64,000 nt of DNA from assembly GCF_000204055.1 (NCBI RefSeq), contig NW_006768801.1, positions 6,530 through 70,529 on the forward strand, read 5' to 3'. A program made the position numbers and the translations under genes. Each line of letters opens with the position of its first letter. Position 1 is the first letter of the stretch. Source of the stretch: Melampsora larici-populina 98AG31 (lineage: Eukaryota; Basidiomycota; Pucciniomycetes; Pucciniales; Melampsoraceae). The notes beneath the pieces were generated by a model that saw only the letters and a program-made list of their open reading frames with translations, made no database searches and was not told the DNA's origin. Shown one piece after another: positions 11,073-22,566 of the stretch.

Positions 11073-11944
11073 TAAGATTTTGTGTAGCATGTCTACGTGC
11101 ACACACAAAGACTTTCAAAAGATATTGAAAACAGTTGTTGTACAGGCGCACACCGCACGGCCCTGCACTGTCAGACAAGAACACCAATTCCCCAATGATT
11201 CAAGTGAGTGTATTAGACCACTCAGCTTGTCTTCACTTCATCCATCTACTTTCCTTCCTCCATCCATCCACCTCAACATCATCCTCCATCAATTCATCTT
11301 CTTCCTCCATCCATATCTCTCAATCAAATCATCTAATTAGACATCTCAATCCTCCCCAATGGGGAGAAATTTGTCAATCATCTCCCCTCAATGACAGTGT
11401 ACAGTCATTTTGGTATCTATATGTATAATCCCAAACAGCAAGGCATGATATAATGCCCCATGGGATGAATCCAATGTCTTTTGTTTCAATCGTGTGGCAA
11501 AATCATCCCTGAAGGGGAGGATCCAGACATTGATGAATCCATCTATATCATCAGTAAGAGAAAGACAAAATCTCCCCAAAAGGGAGGAGTACAACACAAG
11601 GCCACCTTTTGTCATATACCTCCACAAGTTACAGACTTTATATGTGTACAATGATTTATCAGCTGATCAACCAAGAAAAATGTAGGGCCACCTCCAAAAT
11701 TGTTAAGAAGGAACCACAGGCTCAAGAGCCACCAAAAAAATTGGATAGATGTGTGAGTACAGTTGTAAGCAGTGATTACAAGTCAATCAAGAAACTGAAT
11801 GCCATCTGTAGCAATTGATGCAAGGTGCAAAGTGCCCCAATTGCCCGCTTGGAATTGATAAGCAAATGGTTGGTGATTTGTAGCTTTTGTAGTCAACACA
11901 CTGACATGTGCGTTGTACCACATCATAGTGACCCATCAAGGGAC

Positions 11945-12195
11945 TCCAATGAATACCTAATCAATAGTCAATTAATAACCAATTATTAGTCAATCAAGAA
12001 CCAATTGATAACATATTAATAGCTGATTATTAGTGAATGAATAGCTGATTAATAGCTGATTAATAATCAATTGATAACCAATGGATAGCAGATTAATAGA
12101 TAATTAATAGTGAATTAATGACCAATTAACAACCAATTAATAACCAAAGAAGAGCAGATTAATAGCTGGCAAATAGCTGATAAACAGCTGATAAG
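11945..12195. repeat. 11-bp AT-rich minisatellite (AGCTGATTAAT-type)
   Basis: About 250 bp of degenerate tandem repeats around AATAGCTGATT and the variant AATAACCAATT. The two variants alternate in blocks. The following 350 bp (12200-12560) are C/A/T-rich without a gene. Confidence 0.7.
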
Positions 12196-12598
12196 TAGCG
12201 GATGAGACACGTATTCTTGTACTCATTTCACACATCTTACTCCTGACACCTCACGTCACTCACGCACTATATCCACCCACATTATCAAACAACAGTACAT
12301 CATCCCGTACCCTCAGAAGAAAGACACATATATGAAACATTTACATACTCACCACCATCTCTCACACATTTCACTCATGACAACTTGCATGCATTGTGCA
12401 TGTCCTCCACGCACTGTCACACAACTTCATCTCATACCCATGACAGTGGGTTGACTCACTACCACTCACGTCTTTACACTCTATCCTCACGCATATCACG
12501 TAAAGACATCACACAGCATGTATAAGCACAAAATTCAGATGTGTTATGTAAATGTAACAGTAGTTTTCTGAACCTAATAACCTATTAACCCCTCAGAT

Positions 12599-12988
12599 AT
12601 GTCTCACCACTTGGAGGAATGAAATGAACAGCTACACTTCGACAACTCAAATCAAAACTCATCATCAACCATCACCTCAAGTCAAGAACTTGGATCACAA
12701 CTTGTCATCAACAATCAAACTCAAATTACGTTGACCAACACTGCTAACTCAGAGATGCCTCCTTGTCAAACCAGGAAACCTGCCGTTGGCTCTACCAATC
12801 AACCAGCCAAGACCTCTGTACATTCTTTTAAATGCCTACGTCAACAGAAAGCTTCACCTGCACCTCCCCCAAAGCAATCAGATCAGACCTCACTCTGTTC
12901 GGCCAAGCGCCTTTGTGAAAATTATGACACACAAAAGACCAGCTCACCAGATTCATCAGACTCAGATTCTGAGGAAGATAGCTTTTGA
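12599..12988 (+). pseudogene. Ser/Gln/Asn-rich hypothetical ORF with one in-frame TGA
   Basis: From an ATG at 12599 the frame is open for 129 codons except for a TGA at 12620-12622. It ends in an acidic Ser-Asp tail (SSPDSSDSDSEEDSF). Low complexity; no domain. The TGA fits a CGA-to-TGA change seen elsewhere in the window. Alternatively translation could begin later, at 12751 or beyond. 13077-13640 is AT-rich with no gene. Confidence 0.3.
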
Positions 12989-13640
12989 GGCCAAGGCAAT
13001 AAAGATGAAACTGTGTCATCTGACTCTGACTTTGATGAACCAGCTCAATCTAGATGAGAAATTTATATCAGCTTGATTTATACCTTATAGTATTTTGAAT
13101 GATGACTAATATGATTGATTTTGTAACAAAAATTTTGATATTCTGGCTTTGATAAAACAAAAATTGAAAATATATAAGTCCAAGGCTTCTTGAATTCAAC
13201 AATGCCTATATACAACTTGAATTGATTATTATGCTACATTGGGATACTTTTTTATTTTCAAATATTTGATTTTTTCATGCTTAATCTGTAGAATATAATC
13301 TAGATTTAGTGTGAAGATATATTTTAAGATCTTCTCAATGTTATTTATTAATTAGTTTTGGCTTTGATTCAAAATTTGATTCTGGCTGTGATTTTGAATT
13401 AGATTTCTATAATAATTTCACACTTTTGTCATGGAATTTTTTCAATTTTTTTTTACAATATATGAATTGATCTCATATAAATATGCAAAGCTAATCAATG
13501 CTAGAAGTAATACTTTTCATAAAATTAATGCAATATAGCTTTTACTATATCACAATTGAAGTGGAAATCAATTTTAAAATCAAAAAAGTTGTCATAATTA
13601 TTATTCAGCTTCCAAAGTATTACAAGAATACACCAAATCT

Positions 13641-14264
13641 CACTGCAGACATTATTCGGGTTCCCCAAGTGGGCAGGGAAAAATGATTGGGAGTATGATT
13701 TGTCATAAAATGGTCTATCACTCCACACCTGAGCCATAACACCCACACTACATATGTGTAGCAGGCTCAGTGAATATGTGGTTATCATGTACATACAGTT
13801 CTGCTCAGTTATCTGCTCATCAGGACAAGTTATTCATATGTAATACATGCTGTAACTTCTTTCAGATTGAAAAAAGCTTCCAAAAGATTGACTACATACA
13901 CTGACTCAATGTTTTGGTGTGATCTCATCAACTCAACTGCATGTAACACACTTTCTGTTACTAAGACATAGCTTCAACAATATTGCCTGAGCAGCTACAG
14001 AATTATATGTAGTGAATTTTTTGGGAAAAAAAATTCAAAGTCGAAAAAGTTACATGTGGTATAACATGTGATTTATTTATTCTGATGGGCAAAAAACTGA
14101 GCAGACCTGTATGTACATGATAGACAACTATTGACTTAGCTTGCTGCACATATGTAGTGTGGGTGAAATGGCCCAGGTGTGCAGTATTAGATTCTTTTAT
14201 GAAAAACTGTACTATTAATCATTTTCCTCTGCCAAATTGGGGAAGTTGAATGATGTTTACAGTG
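13641..14264. mobile_element. CACTG-ended MITE (CACTA/EnSpm-type, non-autonomous), copy 1
   Basis: 624 bp that starts CACTGCAGACATTATTC and ends in the inverted counterpart CATGATGTTTACAGTG-like (GAATGATGTTTACAGTG). It is flanked by a perfect 3-bp target duplication TCT (13638-13640 and 14265-14267). The two arms are long, imperfect inverted repeats extending well over 150 bp, and no transposase is encoded. CACTA-superfamily elements have CACTA/CACTG ends and 3-bp duplications, so a Tnp2-type transposase is the expected driver. A nearly identical copy in the opposite orientation lies at 49656-50278. Confidence 0.88.
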
Positions 14265-14866
14265 TCTGATCTTGAATGGTTAATATCTGCCCCTTGGAGA
14301 GCCTTGGGTGTCAGGTCCAAAGGGATGAGTTCAGTATCGAGTATTGAGTATAGAGACCATGGCCCCTTTTCAGTATCACTGATACACTGTTCAGATCAGG
14401 GTTCAAACCCGATTGAATCCACTTTTCATAACTCAAAACATTGAAGTTTCTATGCAAATTCAAGATTCCATCAAATTTTCAACAATAATTATCTTTTGAT
14501 TTGGGATTATTTTTCATAAATAATGTTGAACTATTTTGATACAATACATATCTTTGTCATAACCAACGATTTTTTGCAAAATTTGATTTCAGTTGGTTTT
14601 CACAGAGTTTTCATAAGACCAAAAGGTTTCTGAGAGATTGTGAGAAGCAGGAGTTGAAGGTTTGTAACTTAACTTGAGTTCATAAGTGTAGCTCCAGGAT
14701 TGGTTAAAGATAATCTTAGACTTGTGAGAAATTTTGGGAGGGTGTTGTTGGTCTGGGTGGATGAACAGAAGATTCCATCAGTGCTGCCACTGACTGATGA
14801 AGGATGTGAGGAAACTTGGAAACACACTAACATATTACCATTGTGAGGCGCTCCCCCTCCAGAACT

Positions 14867-15063
14867 GCAAAGACCCGTATTGACCACTGAAAAGTAGCGC
14901 AGAGGCCTGCTGACTCAGGTGAATCACAGTTTTGGAGGTTGAAAGCAAAATGAACAAAGAACAGATATCCAGTGAAACAATGAAACAACATCCAAAGGAA
15001 CCCGCAAAGACCCGTATTGACCACTGAAAAGTAGCGCAGAGGCCCACTGACTCAGGTGAATCA
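14867..15063. repeat. Direct repeat, 2 x 60 bp
   Basis: 14867-14926 and 15004-15063 are nearly identical (both start GCAAAGACCCGTATTGACC) with a period of 137 bp. A shorter stretch after each (ending GGAGGTTGA) is also shared, so the ancestral unit was probably longer. No gene supported in 14265-15880. Confidence 0.75.
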
Positions 15064-15299
15064 AGTCCAAAGCAGTTTGGGAGGTTGACCTAGAACCGGG
15101 AAATCCTAGAAAAGGAATAAGAGGAGATTCAAAATTACGGAAAGCCTGTCGAGTCTCACTATGTTAGGTCTCCAGAAAGCCATTAGGTCGGGGCTTCCTC
15201 TTCTTTGACTACATAACCCTAAGACCCAAAACTAAGTCCTTCGAGGAAAGCAGTGTTGTCAGTCAAAGATCTGCAAGTGGCTTTCTGTACATACGTAAG

Positions 15300-15440
15300 A
15301 GCGGGGCTCACACCCGTTGTATTTTTTGGGGCCTAGGGCATGGCTGGGACCACGGCTTTATATCCGGTGCGCGCTGCCCTGACAAAGCCCTGGTGAGCAG
15401 GGGCTTTAGCAGGGTCCCCAATACTGGGTGGAGGGGCTGA
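15300..15440. repeat. GC-rich repeat with hairpin, relative of 16010-16200
   Basis: Contains a hairpin AAAGCCC/GGGCTTT (15384-15390 with 15101+300, i.e. 15401-15407) around CCTGGTGAGCAGG and ends with GTCCCCAATACTGGG. The block at 16010-16200 shares CCTGATGAGCAGG, GGGACCACG and TCCCCAATATTG, so both belong to one small dispersed family. I see no tRNA-type promoter boxes that would make it a clear SINE. Confidence 0.35.
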
Positions 15441-16009
15441 GCTGCGGTGATCTTCTCCACACACCATTGAGTTACTAAATGACATGTTTGATAGATTGAT
15501 TCAACAATAGAACCAACAAATGGATTGAAGCTGTAAGTGGAAAGTTGTGAAAGTAGATACTTTAAAATTTAATGAAGATGAAGGGAACCAAAAAGTTAGG
15601 AAACATGTGAAATATTCAAGTGTAAATTGTTAGTTGATCAACTTTGTATCAAGTTCTAATTACAAAATATCATTAAGATTGCAAAGTTGACTATGTCTTT
15701 GTTTTTCAAGATCTAACAAATGAATAAACAAAATCCATCTCAGCATTACAGCACTTCAACCTGATAGTACAGAAGTTGCCTTACTTCTTCTGTCTTTAAT
15801 ACAATTTCATAAATCTCTTCACATTGGCTGTTAAACTTCCCATTGCAAATTGAAGGAAATATTCCATGATTTCAAATCTTGTATCCATTAATAGTAAACA
15901 TTTATGACGAAGCTTTCAAAACTTCCGTGTCTCGTCATCTCTTTCCTCGAGAGAGAGAAAAAGCTGAAGAAGGAGATGACCTTCTCACCTTGGAATCAAG
16001 AATTCAATA

Positions 16010-16200
16010 CGCTAGGTATTGGTGGTGGGTGCAAGACTTGCTCCTGATGAGCAGGAGTGAGGCTTGTCGGGCTATGGGTGTAAGAAACGCCTAGTGTTTT
16101 GAAGCACTTCTGCTTAGCCTGAAGCAGGCAAATGAGGAAATCTTCAAGATCTCAGCAGGTAGGGACCACGACCCTGCTAAAGGGTCTCAGTCCCCAATAT
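16010..16200. repeat. GC-rich repeat with hairpin, relative of 15300-15440
   Basis: Hairpin CTCCTG/CAGGAG (16041-16046 with 16052-16057) with the loop ATGAG, then GGGACCACG and TCCCCAATATTG near its end. A CTTTAGCAGG/CCTGCTAAAG pair links the two blocks in opposite orientation. Function unknown. Confidence 0.35.
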
Positions 16201-16377
16201 TGAGATACTGAGATGCATGAAATACTACTTAACACCCAACACACACAAAAAATTAATTGAAAACAGTTCAATACAATGTTCAAAGGTGCAGGTAACTAAT
16301 TAGTACAACAATTGAAGCCCGCCAGGAAAGGACAAAAATTTCACAGCATGATGTTAAGGCACACGCTACCAAGTTGA

Positions 16378-17493
16378 TCAAACACGTAAAGTGTGTTTGC
16401 GTTTAAGCTTTGCCGCCAGACGAGCTGTCTCGTCAGCTGTTGTTTTGGTATAATGTCTTACATACACAAGGTAACAAGAGGACTTCCACCTCCCAGACCT
16501 CTTCAATGCACGTACTGACATACCCAAATGCGCCTTCAGCAAATGTCCGCCAAAGCACAGACTGTGGCCAGACCACATGACACTCCCAACCGGTTTGTAG
16601 TGTGCTAGGAAATTGATAACACTTTCCTTGATATTGGTCCACTGCAATTGCCCCAAGGGAAAAGGGGGGCATTTGGATCGCCCCGTACCTTTGAGAGAAA
16701 TTCATGTAGCACCGCCACGGGATCTAGAATGTTAGGTTGACAGGAGATTCTCAGGAATTGTGATTCACCTGTGTAAGAGGTACACGGATAGGCAGGAAGT
16801 TATGGGATTTGTATCATGGGTTTAGATAGGCATCTTCTTACCTTTCTCCTCAACGCCCGGCTTTGGAGAGTCCTCACTCCTCAGAGAGCCACGTATGGGA
16901 CGTTCTGGAGCTAGGTGAGCCTTTCTATCCTATTTCTCTCTTCCTTTGTATTCTTCTAGGTTAGAGTTACTGACTCCTCAGAGAGCCACATATGGGACTT
17001 TCTGGAGCTAGGTGGCAATAGAAACCGAAGTTCTAAGTTAGTGCTCTCGCAAGAGAAGTCGAGCCAGACAAGAATCCGGACCCTCAGTGAAGGTTCTGAT
17101 AGAACCTTACAACCTGGATGCGCTGTTTTTGCCAGACAAAGGCGTATAGTCGTATGAGTCAAGTTGTCGTTGAAGATCACATCTTTTCGCCAAATAAATA
17201 CAAGGGGGTGGTCGTGGTTGAGAGTGAGTTTGCCTAACCTTGTCAACCCCCAGAACCCAACTAACGAAACACCCTTCATTACTAGACCCGAAGCTGTGAC
17301 GTTACTCAAGTTTGTCACCAGGAGACAAACATCCATGAGGGACAGACCTGCTCTTTTGTTCACAAGCTTTACTTTGGTTTTACTGGCCGCTTGCAAGAGG
17401 AGCCAAACCTTGTCATTTTCAACAACTGGAAAGGTCTTGTTGTGTAGGGTGTGCCACATTTGTAACCCAGTGAAATAGTGTTTAGTCGTGTTG
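16378..17493 (-). pseudogene. Tyrosine recombinase (phage-integrase fold; Crypton/DIRS-like) pseudogene
   Basis: The minus-strand frame 17493-16956 contains a core-binding-like segment (KHYFTGLQMWHTLHNKTFP) and then FWGLTRLGKLTLNHDHP, matching the first catalytic-Arg block of tyrosine recombinases. DVIFNDNLTHTTIRL and LAKTAHPG follow. After a gap with a tandem duplication (16876-17014) the C-terminal part appears at 16656-16378: GHSLCFGGHLLKAHLG (family usually HxLR), then RSGRWKSSCYLVYVRHY with the GRW and the tyrosine. The catalytic Arg of the HSLR box reads Cys (TGC at 16557-16555), as expected from CGC to TGC. The N-terminus is missing: the frame runs into the end of the hAT element at 17494. 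Identification is by motif pattern and I am fairly confident of the fold. Confidence 0.6.
16876..17014. repeat. Direct repeat, 2 x 42 bp within the recombinase pseudogene
   Basis: 16876-16917 and 16973-17014 are near-identical (ACTCCTCAGAGAGCCAC at the start of each), period 97 bp. The repeat coincides with the break between the two recombinase segments, so it may mark the event that disrupted the gene. Confidence 0.75.
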
Positions 17494-20400
17494 CCAACCC
17501 TGCGCCAGTTACACAATGCCACACTAACGGACCATTTGATTTAATGTGACTCCATCACAAGCAACAACAGACCGTTACAATTGCAACGTAACACAGCATA
17601 CCGCAACAGCAATCCCCACTCCAAGCTAGCTCAGCTCCACACTGCAAATCAGCAGCAGCGCAACAGCCGCTACAGCACTCCGTGAAGCGCTCATTATCAC
17701 CTGTTAACGTGCCGCAACGCAACATTGTTACACGGCCAAAAATGGACACAAAAGTGCAGCCACAAAGATGTATTTCATTGATGATAAAAATACTAACCTA
17801 TGTAATATATAATCAAGACTTAAACGAGTGTATTGAAAAGTTTGAACGAGTGTGAAGAAACAAAAAATAAGATAAAAGTTTAATAAAATAACAGTGTAAA
17901 TGAGTGTAGAGAAACCAAAAAGAAATGAAAATAGTTTAGTAGAATAAAAGATTAAATGAGTGTAGAGAAACCAAAAAGTAATGAAAATAATTGAAAAGTA
18001 ATATAAGAAGAAAAAGAAATTAAGTACTGTGAGCTTAGTCAAGGACTACACCTAATGTTTTCAAAATCACAGCAAGTTCTGAAAATTCAACTCCCAGACT
18101 CACACCCTCCCTCAGCCATAAACGACTTGAGACTAAGGCTTCTATGGTACGTGCCAAGAGACTACCTCGATCACTGGCGCAAACATCAGCTGCACATGAA
18201 AATATTTGCTCTGTGGCGCATGAAGATCCCGTGGTGGCCAAATAGTCGTGTGCCACGATGGCAAGCACTCTGTAGTCCTTCTAATGACGCTAAACATGCA
18301 AGCATTAGCATATGTTCATCATAAGAAGTTGAACTGGAGATTGACTTACAGACCACCATAGTAAAGCCGCTTTGGGGTCTTCCAAGTCATAGTCAGTATT
18401 GCACATCTTGTCTGACATGCGTAAGTAATTATCCAAGGAAGCGTTGATTGTTTCAGCTGGCTCTTCATCAGCCTCAGAGTTGTCATGAAAGTTCTTTGGG
18501 CGGCCCACAGAAGGATTCGAACTGGTGCCAGTTGAGGTATTGGCAGGGAATCGTAATTGAGGTGAGGTAATTTTGTAATCGGAGTAGAGTCGACATAATA
18601 TGGCTTCGGCTTTGATTGGGACTTCTCAAGACTTCCCACCAAACCATTTGATGAAGAATTTGTGGCGAAAGAGGGGATGAAGCAGAGTGGCCAATACCAA
18701 AGTTTCACATCCAAGAGCTTTGTCAAGGTATTCTTGTGTTTTCTGTAACATTTTTGCAAGCATTGGGTAAACCACATCGGTGGTGCTACTCTTTTCAACC
18801 TTTCCCTGTAGCTTATGTCTAAGCTTGACATACTCGGGAATCAGCATACACCCGGTAGGCCCGTCGCCTTCCATCTTGAGGGTGGTAGTGAGAAATAACT
18901 ACATACATAACAACTCTGGTCAGTATCATTGGGGAAAAAAGTGACTTTGGCCTAGGTAGACATACCTCTAGTTCCGCGTTGATGCGTCGCACTTGGGCCC
19001 ACTGGGCAGTGGTCATCTCGAGTTGATGGAAGTACCCGTACGGCTTCCCGTTCTGACGAGGCCGACGCCCTACCGCAAGGACTCAGTCAAGATCTTCTTT
19101 ACACAATTAATCAATGACCTATATTTAACAATGTTAGTACAGATAGAATGAAAGAAAAAAGAAGAGAAAAGATCAGATCTCAAAATGACTTAACTGATCG
19201 CGCAAGCCAGGCCTTGTGCCTGCTTTTGTACTTTATGTTCCATCTAATTCCGTAGCCAGCAATGAGGGAACCGGTGAAACCCTTCTTTGCACTAAACCGG
19301 GCAAATTCCTTGCGCCATGCCGAATATCAAGTGATACGGCGTACAATAAAGTCGACCTGGAAATTGGGTAAGGTTGGGTCAGTACAATGATGATCATAGA
19401 AAGCAAAGACATGTTACCTTGCGTAAGATAAAATCTACGTGATTGGCTTCTCTTCGGTGTGTCGGCGCAACTTCTTCTTCCAAAACCACAGCCGGCATCT
19501 CTTCATCCTCAGCGTCAGCACGGTCCCAATCACTTTCATCATCAATGACACCCTCCTCTTCACTTGAGACCTGTGGTAAAGGATCCGTCTCCTCCAGTTC
19601 ATCAAGTTCGTGTTCAGGTATCACATCATCTTCTTGGGAAGTTGAAGGCTGTTGCTCATCTTCAGGCTCTTCATCTTCTTCTTCATTTGTTCCAATTGTA
19701 GGGAAATGTCCTTGAGCGGCCGACTTGACTCTAGCTGGAGGTGGTGCTTTCACACCAAGCTTGGCTAATCCTGCGTTGACAATTAGTGCAAGCTTATGAC
19801 AAAAACAAAATATGTGCATATTCGTAGGGTCCCATTTATACTTGATACCTTCAGGCTCGGGTAGTAACTTAAACTGACGATGCATTTCTTGCGCCATTGT
19901 CTTGTTGTTGGATCCTGAGTCTGTAGTCTGGCAAAGAATGTAGAAAGTTTTCCAAACAAATATCAGCATTTAATAAGCCAAGAGGGATCAAAAACTGGTA
20001 TGAAGACTATCATAAAAGAATTAAAAGACCTATCTTTTGATAAATCCCATGCTTAGCCAAGAGATGTACAATCGGTTTGGCAAGCCATGGACCATGATGG
20101 TGCCAGGCAACGACTTTCAGGCTCACGTGTCTGACATGATACGTCCATTTGGAGTCGACAAAGGTGACTGAGGCTCCGATAAAGCCATGTTGGTTACCTT
20201 TGCTGGTCCAAGCATCGTGGACCAGGTTAAAATGTGATGTGAGTTGCTGGAAAGTCCAAGTTGATCTCAGTATCAACGGTATAAGCATACAATTAAAAAA
20301 GAAAGATCCAAAGGACTTACTTTGAGTTCTTCAAAAACATTTGTTTTCAACGACTTGTTGATGACACGCGCTTCAGAGGCCGCCCACTTGCTTCCATAAA

Positions 20401-22107
20401 GCTTGGTGTCTTGTCGAAGGTACCTTACCATCAATCGTAGTAAAGGATCCTCAAAACAAGTCCAAGTTAACGCATGACGAAGACGAATCAACCAGAGGGA
20501 CACCATTTGGTTGAATGTCACATTGTTGAATTTGATTCCAGGCGTAGTGGTGACAAACCCATTGAGTTTTCCTGTTTTCTTCTTCTCTGACATACGCACC
20601 TCTGCTACTGAAGGTGGTATGTTCAAATCTTTACCTTCAGCTGACAATTTTGCTTTCACCCTTCCAGGACAACCTACATCGGATCGACCTTGCTGACTGG
20701 ATCCATCCCGGTGGGAGCAAAGGTTGCCAGTAAGGTTACTTAAACTAACTCGGACAGGGTGGGATTCGTCTCTCTTGCAAAATCGACATGCTTAAGACAA
20801 GGGCGGCTTGGTCTTGTCCTGTTCAAATGATTGGATGATCAGTCCTAACGAAGTAAAAAGAGGTAATACTAATAGTCACCACTCACGTCGTCCTTTCAAT
20901 GTGTAGGAGCATGGAAGTAAGCTCAAAATTGAGATAGCTCAACTTCAGGGTCCGCCTTGTCTGGCTTGTGTCGCTTTCTAGGTTTTGTTCAACTGAGGCT
21001 TTGTGATTGGAATCAGCACGTAGCATGGTTTGTGTGATGTTTTCTGAGATGCTCTGATAACAGCGAGGCTGATATCAGTCATCATATCATATCGTCAGCA
21101 ATGAGATAGAAAAAACCTGACTACTCACTTCTTCATCTGCTGGACCTTTGGGTGCATCCTTCTTCTTGAAACAACAAGTTGAAGATTGAGAGCCAGTGAC
21201 CTTCTTCTTCTTCTTACCTTGAGGATGAATACTGACGATAGAGGCATCTGAGTCATTGTTGCTAGCACTAGCTTCGTAAGTGCTTCGGCCTTTGCGTTTC
21301 GTTTTTGACAGTGTAGGTTGGTCAAGTCCAACGCTCAATTGTCGACGAGAGTCGACCAATGGTGATCCCATTCCGGGGTTGATAACAGGCTGTCTATGAC
21401 AAACGGGTCCTGATGGAGTCTCGGAAACTTCGGAAGACATTGTGATTCGTTGCTGGTATGATTTGTAGTTGGTGATACTAATAGTAGTACGTTGTATGAT
21501 AACCCCAGGTAATTCAATATCAACTGGTAGGTAAGAATCAGAGAAAACGAGTAAATGGTGGGTAGGTTTGGTGATACTAGGAGGAAGGTGATGATTCGGG
21601 TAAATATCAATTGATTGCGGACTGAGACTCAGATCGGATGGATAGGAGGAAGTTAGTAATCAAATACTGAAGGAAAAGAAAAAAAAACAAGAGAGGGGGG
21701 AAAGCTCTCACTCGGTAGAGGTAGACCTTTCAAGCCTGCCACCCCCTGCCACTGGCTTGGTACGTTCAAGAACATACCAATGCATCGTTACGTCTCGTTT
21801 GGGGATTTGGTGATTGATTGTTGGACTCCAAGGGATATGTGAGGTGGTAATGAGAGAGTACATCGCCCAATTGGGAATAGCGCTGATTGATATGGTAACC
21901 CGGGCCGCAACACTGTTACTTAGCGGTCTCGGACCGTAACACTAATGGACTTTTAGCGGTGCAAAAAAAACACATAATCCAATCATTCTGTAACTTTGCG
22001 GTACTGACCGCAACATTTTCCCAATACTTTTGTAACGTTACGGGGCTAAAAGACCGCAACATCCCACCACGCAGCACACAATATCAAATTTTCTGGCGCA
22101 GGGTTGG
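17494..22107 (-). mobile_element. hAT DNA transposon, about 4.6 kb, apparently inserted in the recombinase gene
   Basis: The ends carry a 15-bp inverted repeat: CCAACCCTGCGCCAG at 17494-17508 and its complement at 22093-22107. Both subterminal regions are rich in short motifs of the type CCGCAAC/CCGTAAC/GCGGT (17570-17740 and 21900-22070), as is common where hAT transposase binds. A minus-strand transposase lies between. The 8-bp target duplication is not perfect: GTTTAG occurs on both sides (17480-17485 and 22108-22113), but six bases separate it from the left inverted repeat. Exact termini are therefore uncertain by a few bases. Confidence 0.6.
18035..21440 (-). pseudogene. hAT-family transposase with BED-type finger, multi-exon
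   Basis: Reading right to left: an N-terminal Ser/Lys-rich exon (21440-21131). A BED-like finger follows around 20800-20650 (CRFCKR, then GNLCSHRDGSSQQGRS and GCPGR). An all-helical region (20659-20320) comes next, ending at a GTAAGT donor, then the RNase-H-like core. That core has HDAWTSKGNQHGFIG (first Asp), TTDSGSNNKTMAQEM (second Asp) and HIFCFCHKLALIVNAG. An acidic insert (19720-19440) precedes the C-terminal dimerisation block SSCATEQIFSCAADV...RTIEALVSSRLWL (18268-18100). Introns are inferred at 20315-20250 and about 18350-18270. The core motifs are well kept, but I cannot verify every junction, so activity is undecided. Confidence 0.65.
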
Positions 22108-22566
22108 GTTTAGCTTTCTGAACAGGCGGGGTTTTGACTCGTGTGACTGTTACAAATCATTTTGAAAATTCTGGGTGTCATCTACATATACAACATGATC
22201 ATTCTGTTGTGTTGAGGTTTAAAGATCAAATTCAAAAACAGATTTGATACGTTTATCGAGAAGCAACTGAAGGTGTTGTCAGGATCAAAATGGGAACTTG
22301 GATAAGATTGGAAAGGTCTGTGAGAGGATTAGAGGCTCATAGATTTTCATTTTTGGTCTGTCATAGCACTTTGAATTTTCTTTCGAGGTCTTTGAGTCTA
22401 TGAGATTAAACTTTGGATTCAAGAGGTACAAAATGAGTAAGGGCTGTCACAGACTTTTTTAGATGTTGGTAAGATACAAGTGATTTAACAGGGTCATAAT
22501 TGCATTCATGAAAAAAGATCCAAAAATGCATTCCCTTCAACAAAATAACTCAATACATGAAAACAT

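Noticed and set aside
13525..13794. Minus-strand ORF also found at 50125-50313
   Set aside because: The shared part is the arm of the CACTG MITE, not a gene.
14399..14425. GGTTCAAACCC resembling a Pol III B box (tRNA or SINE)
   Set aside because: No matching A box or foldable tRNA upstream.
16035..16090. CTGATGAG followed by GAAA, suggestive of a hammerhead ribozyme core
   Set aside because: The sequence between the two boxes cannot form stem II and no stem I/III partners are found; CTCCTG/CAGGAG is just a simple hairpin.
18480..18520. tRNA T-arm-like GGATTCGAACT
   Set aside because: It lies inside the hAT transposase frame and no acceptor or D arm surrounds it.
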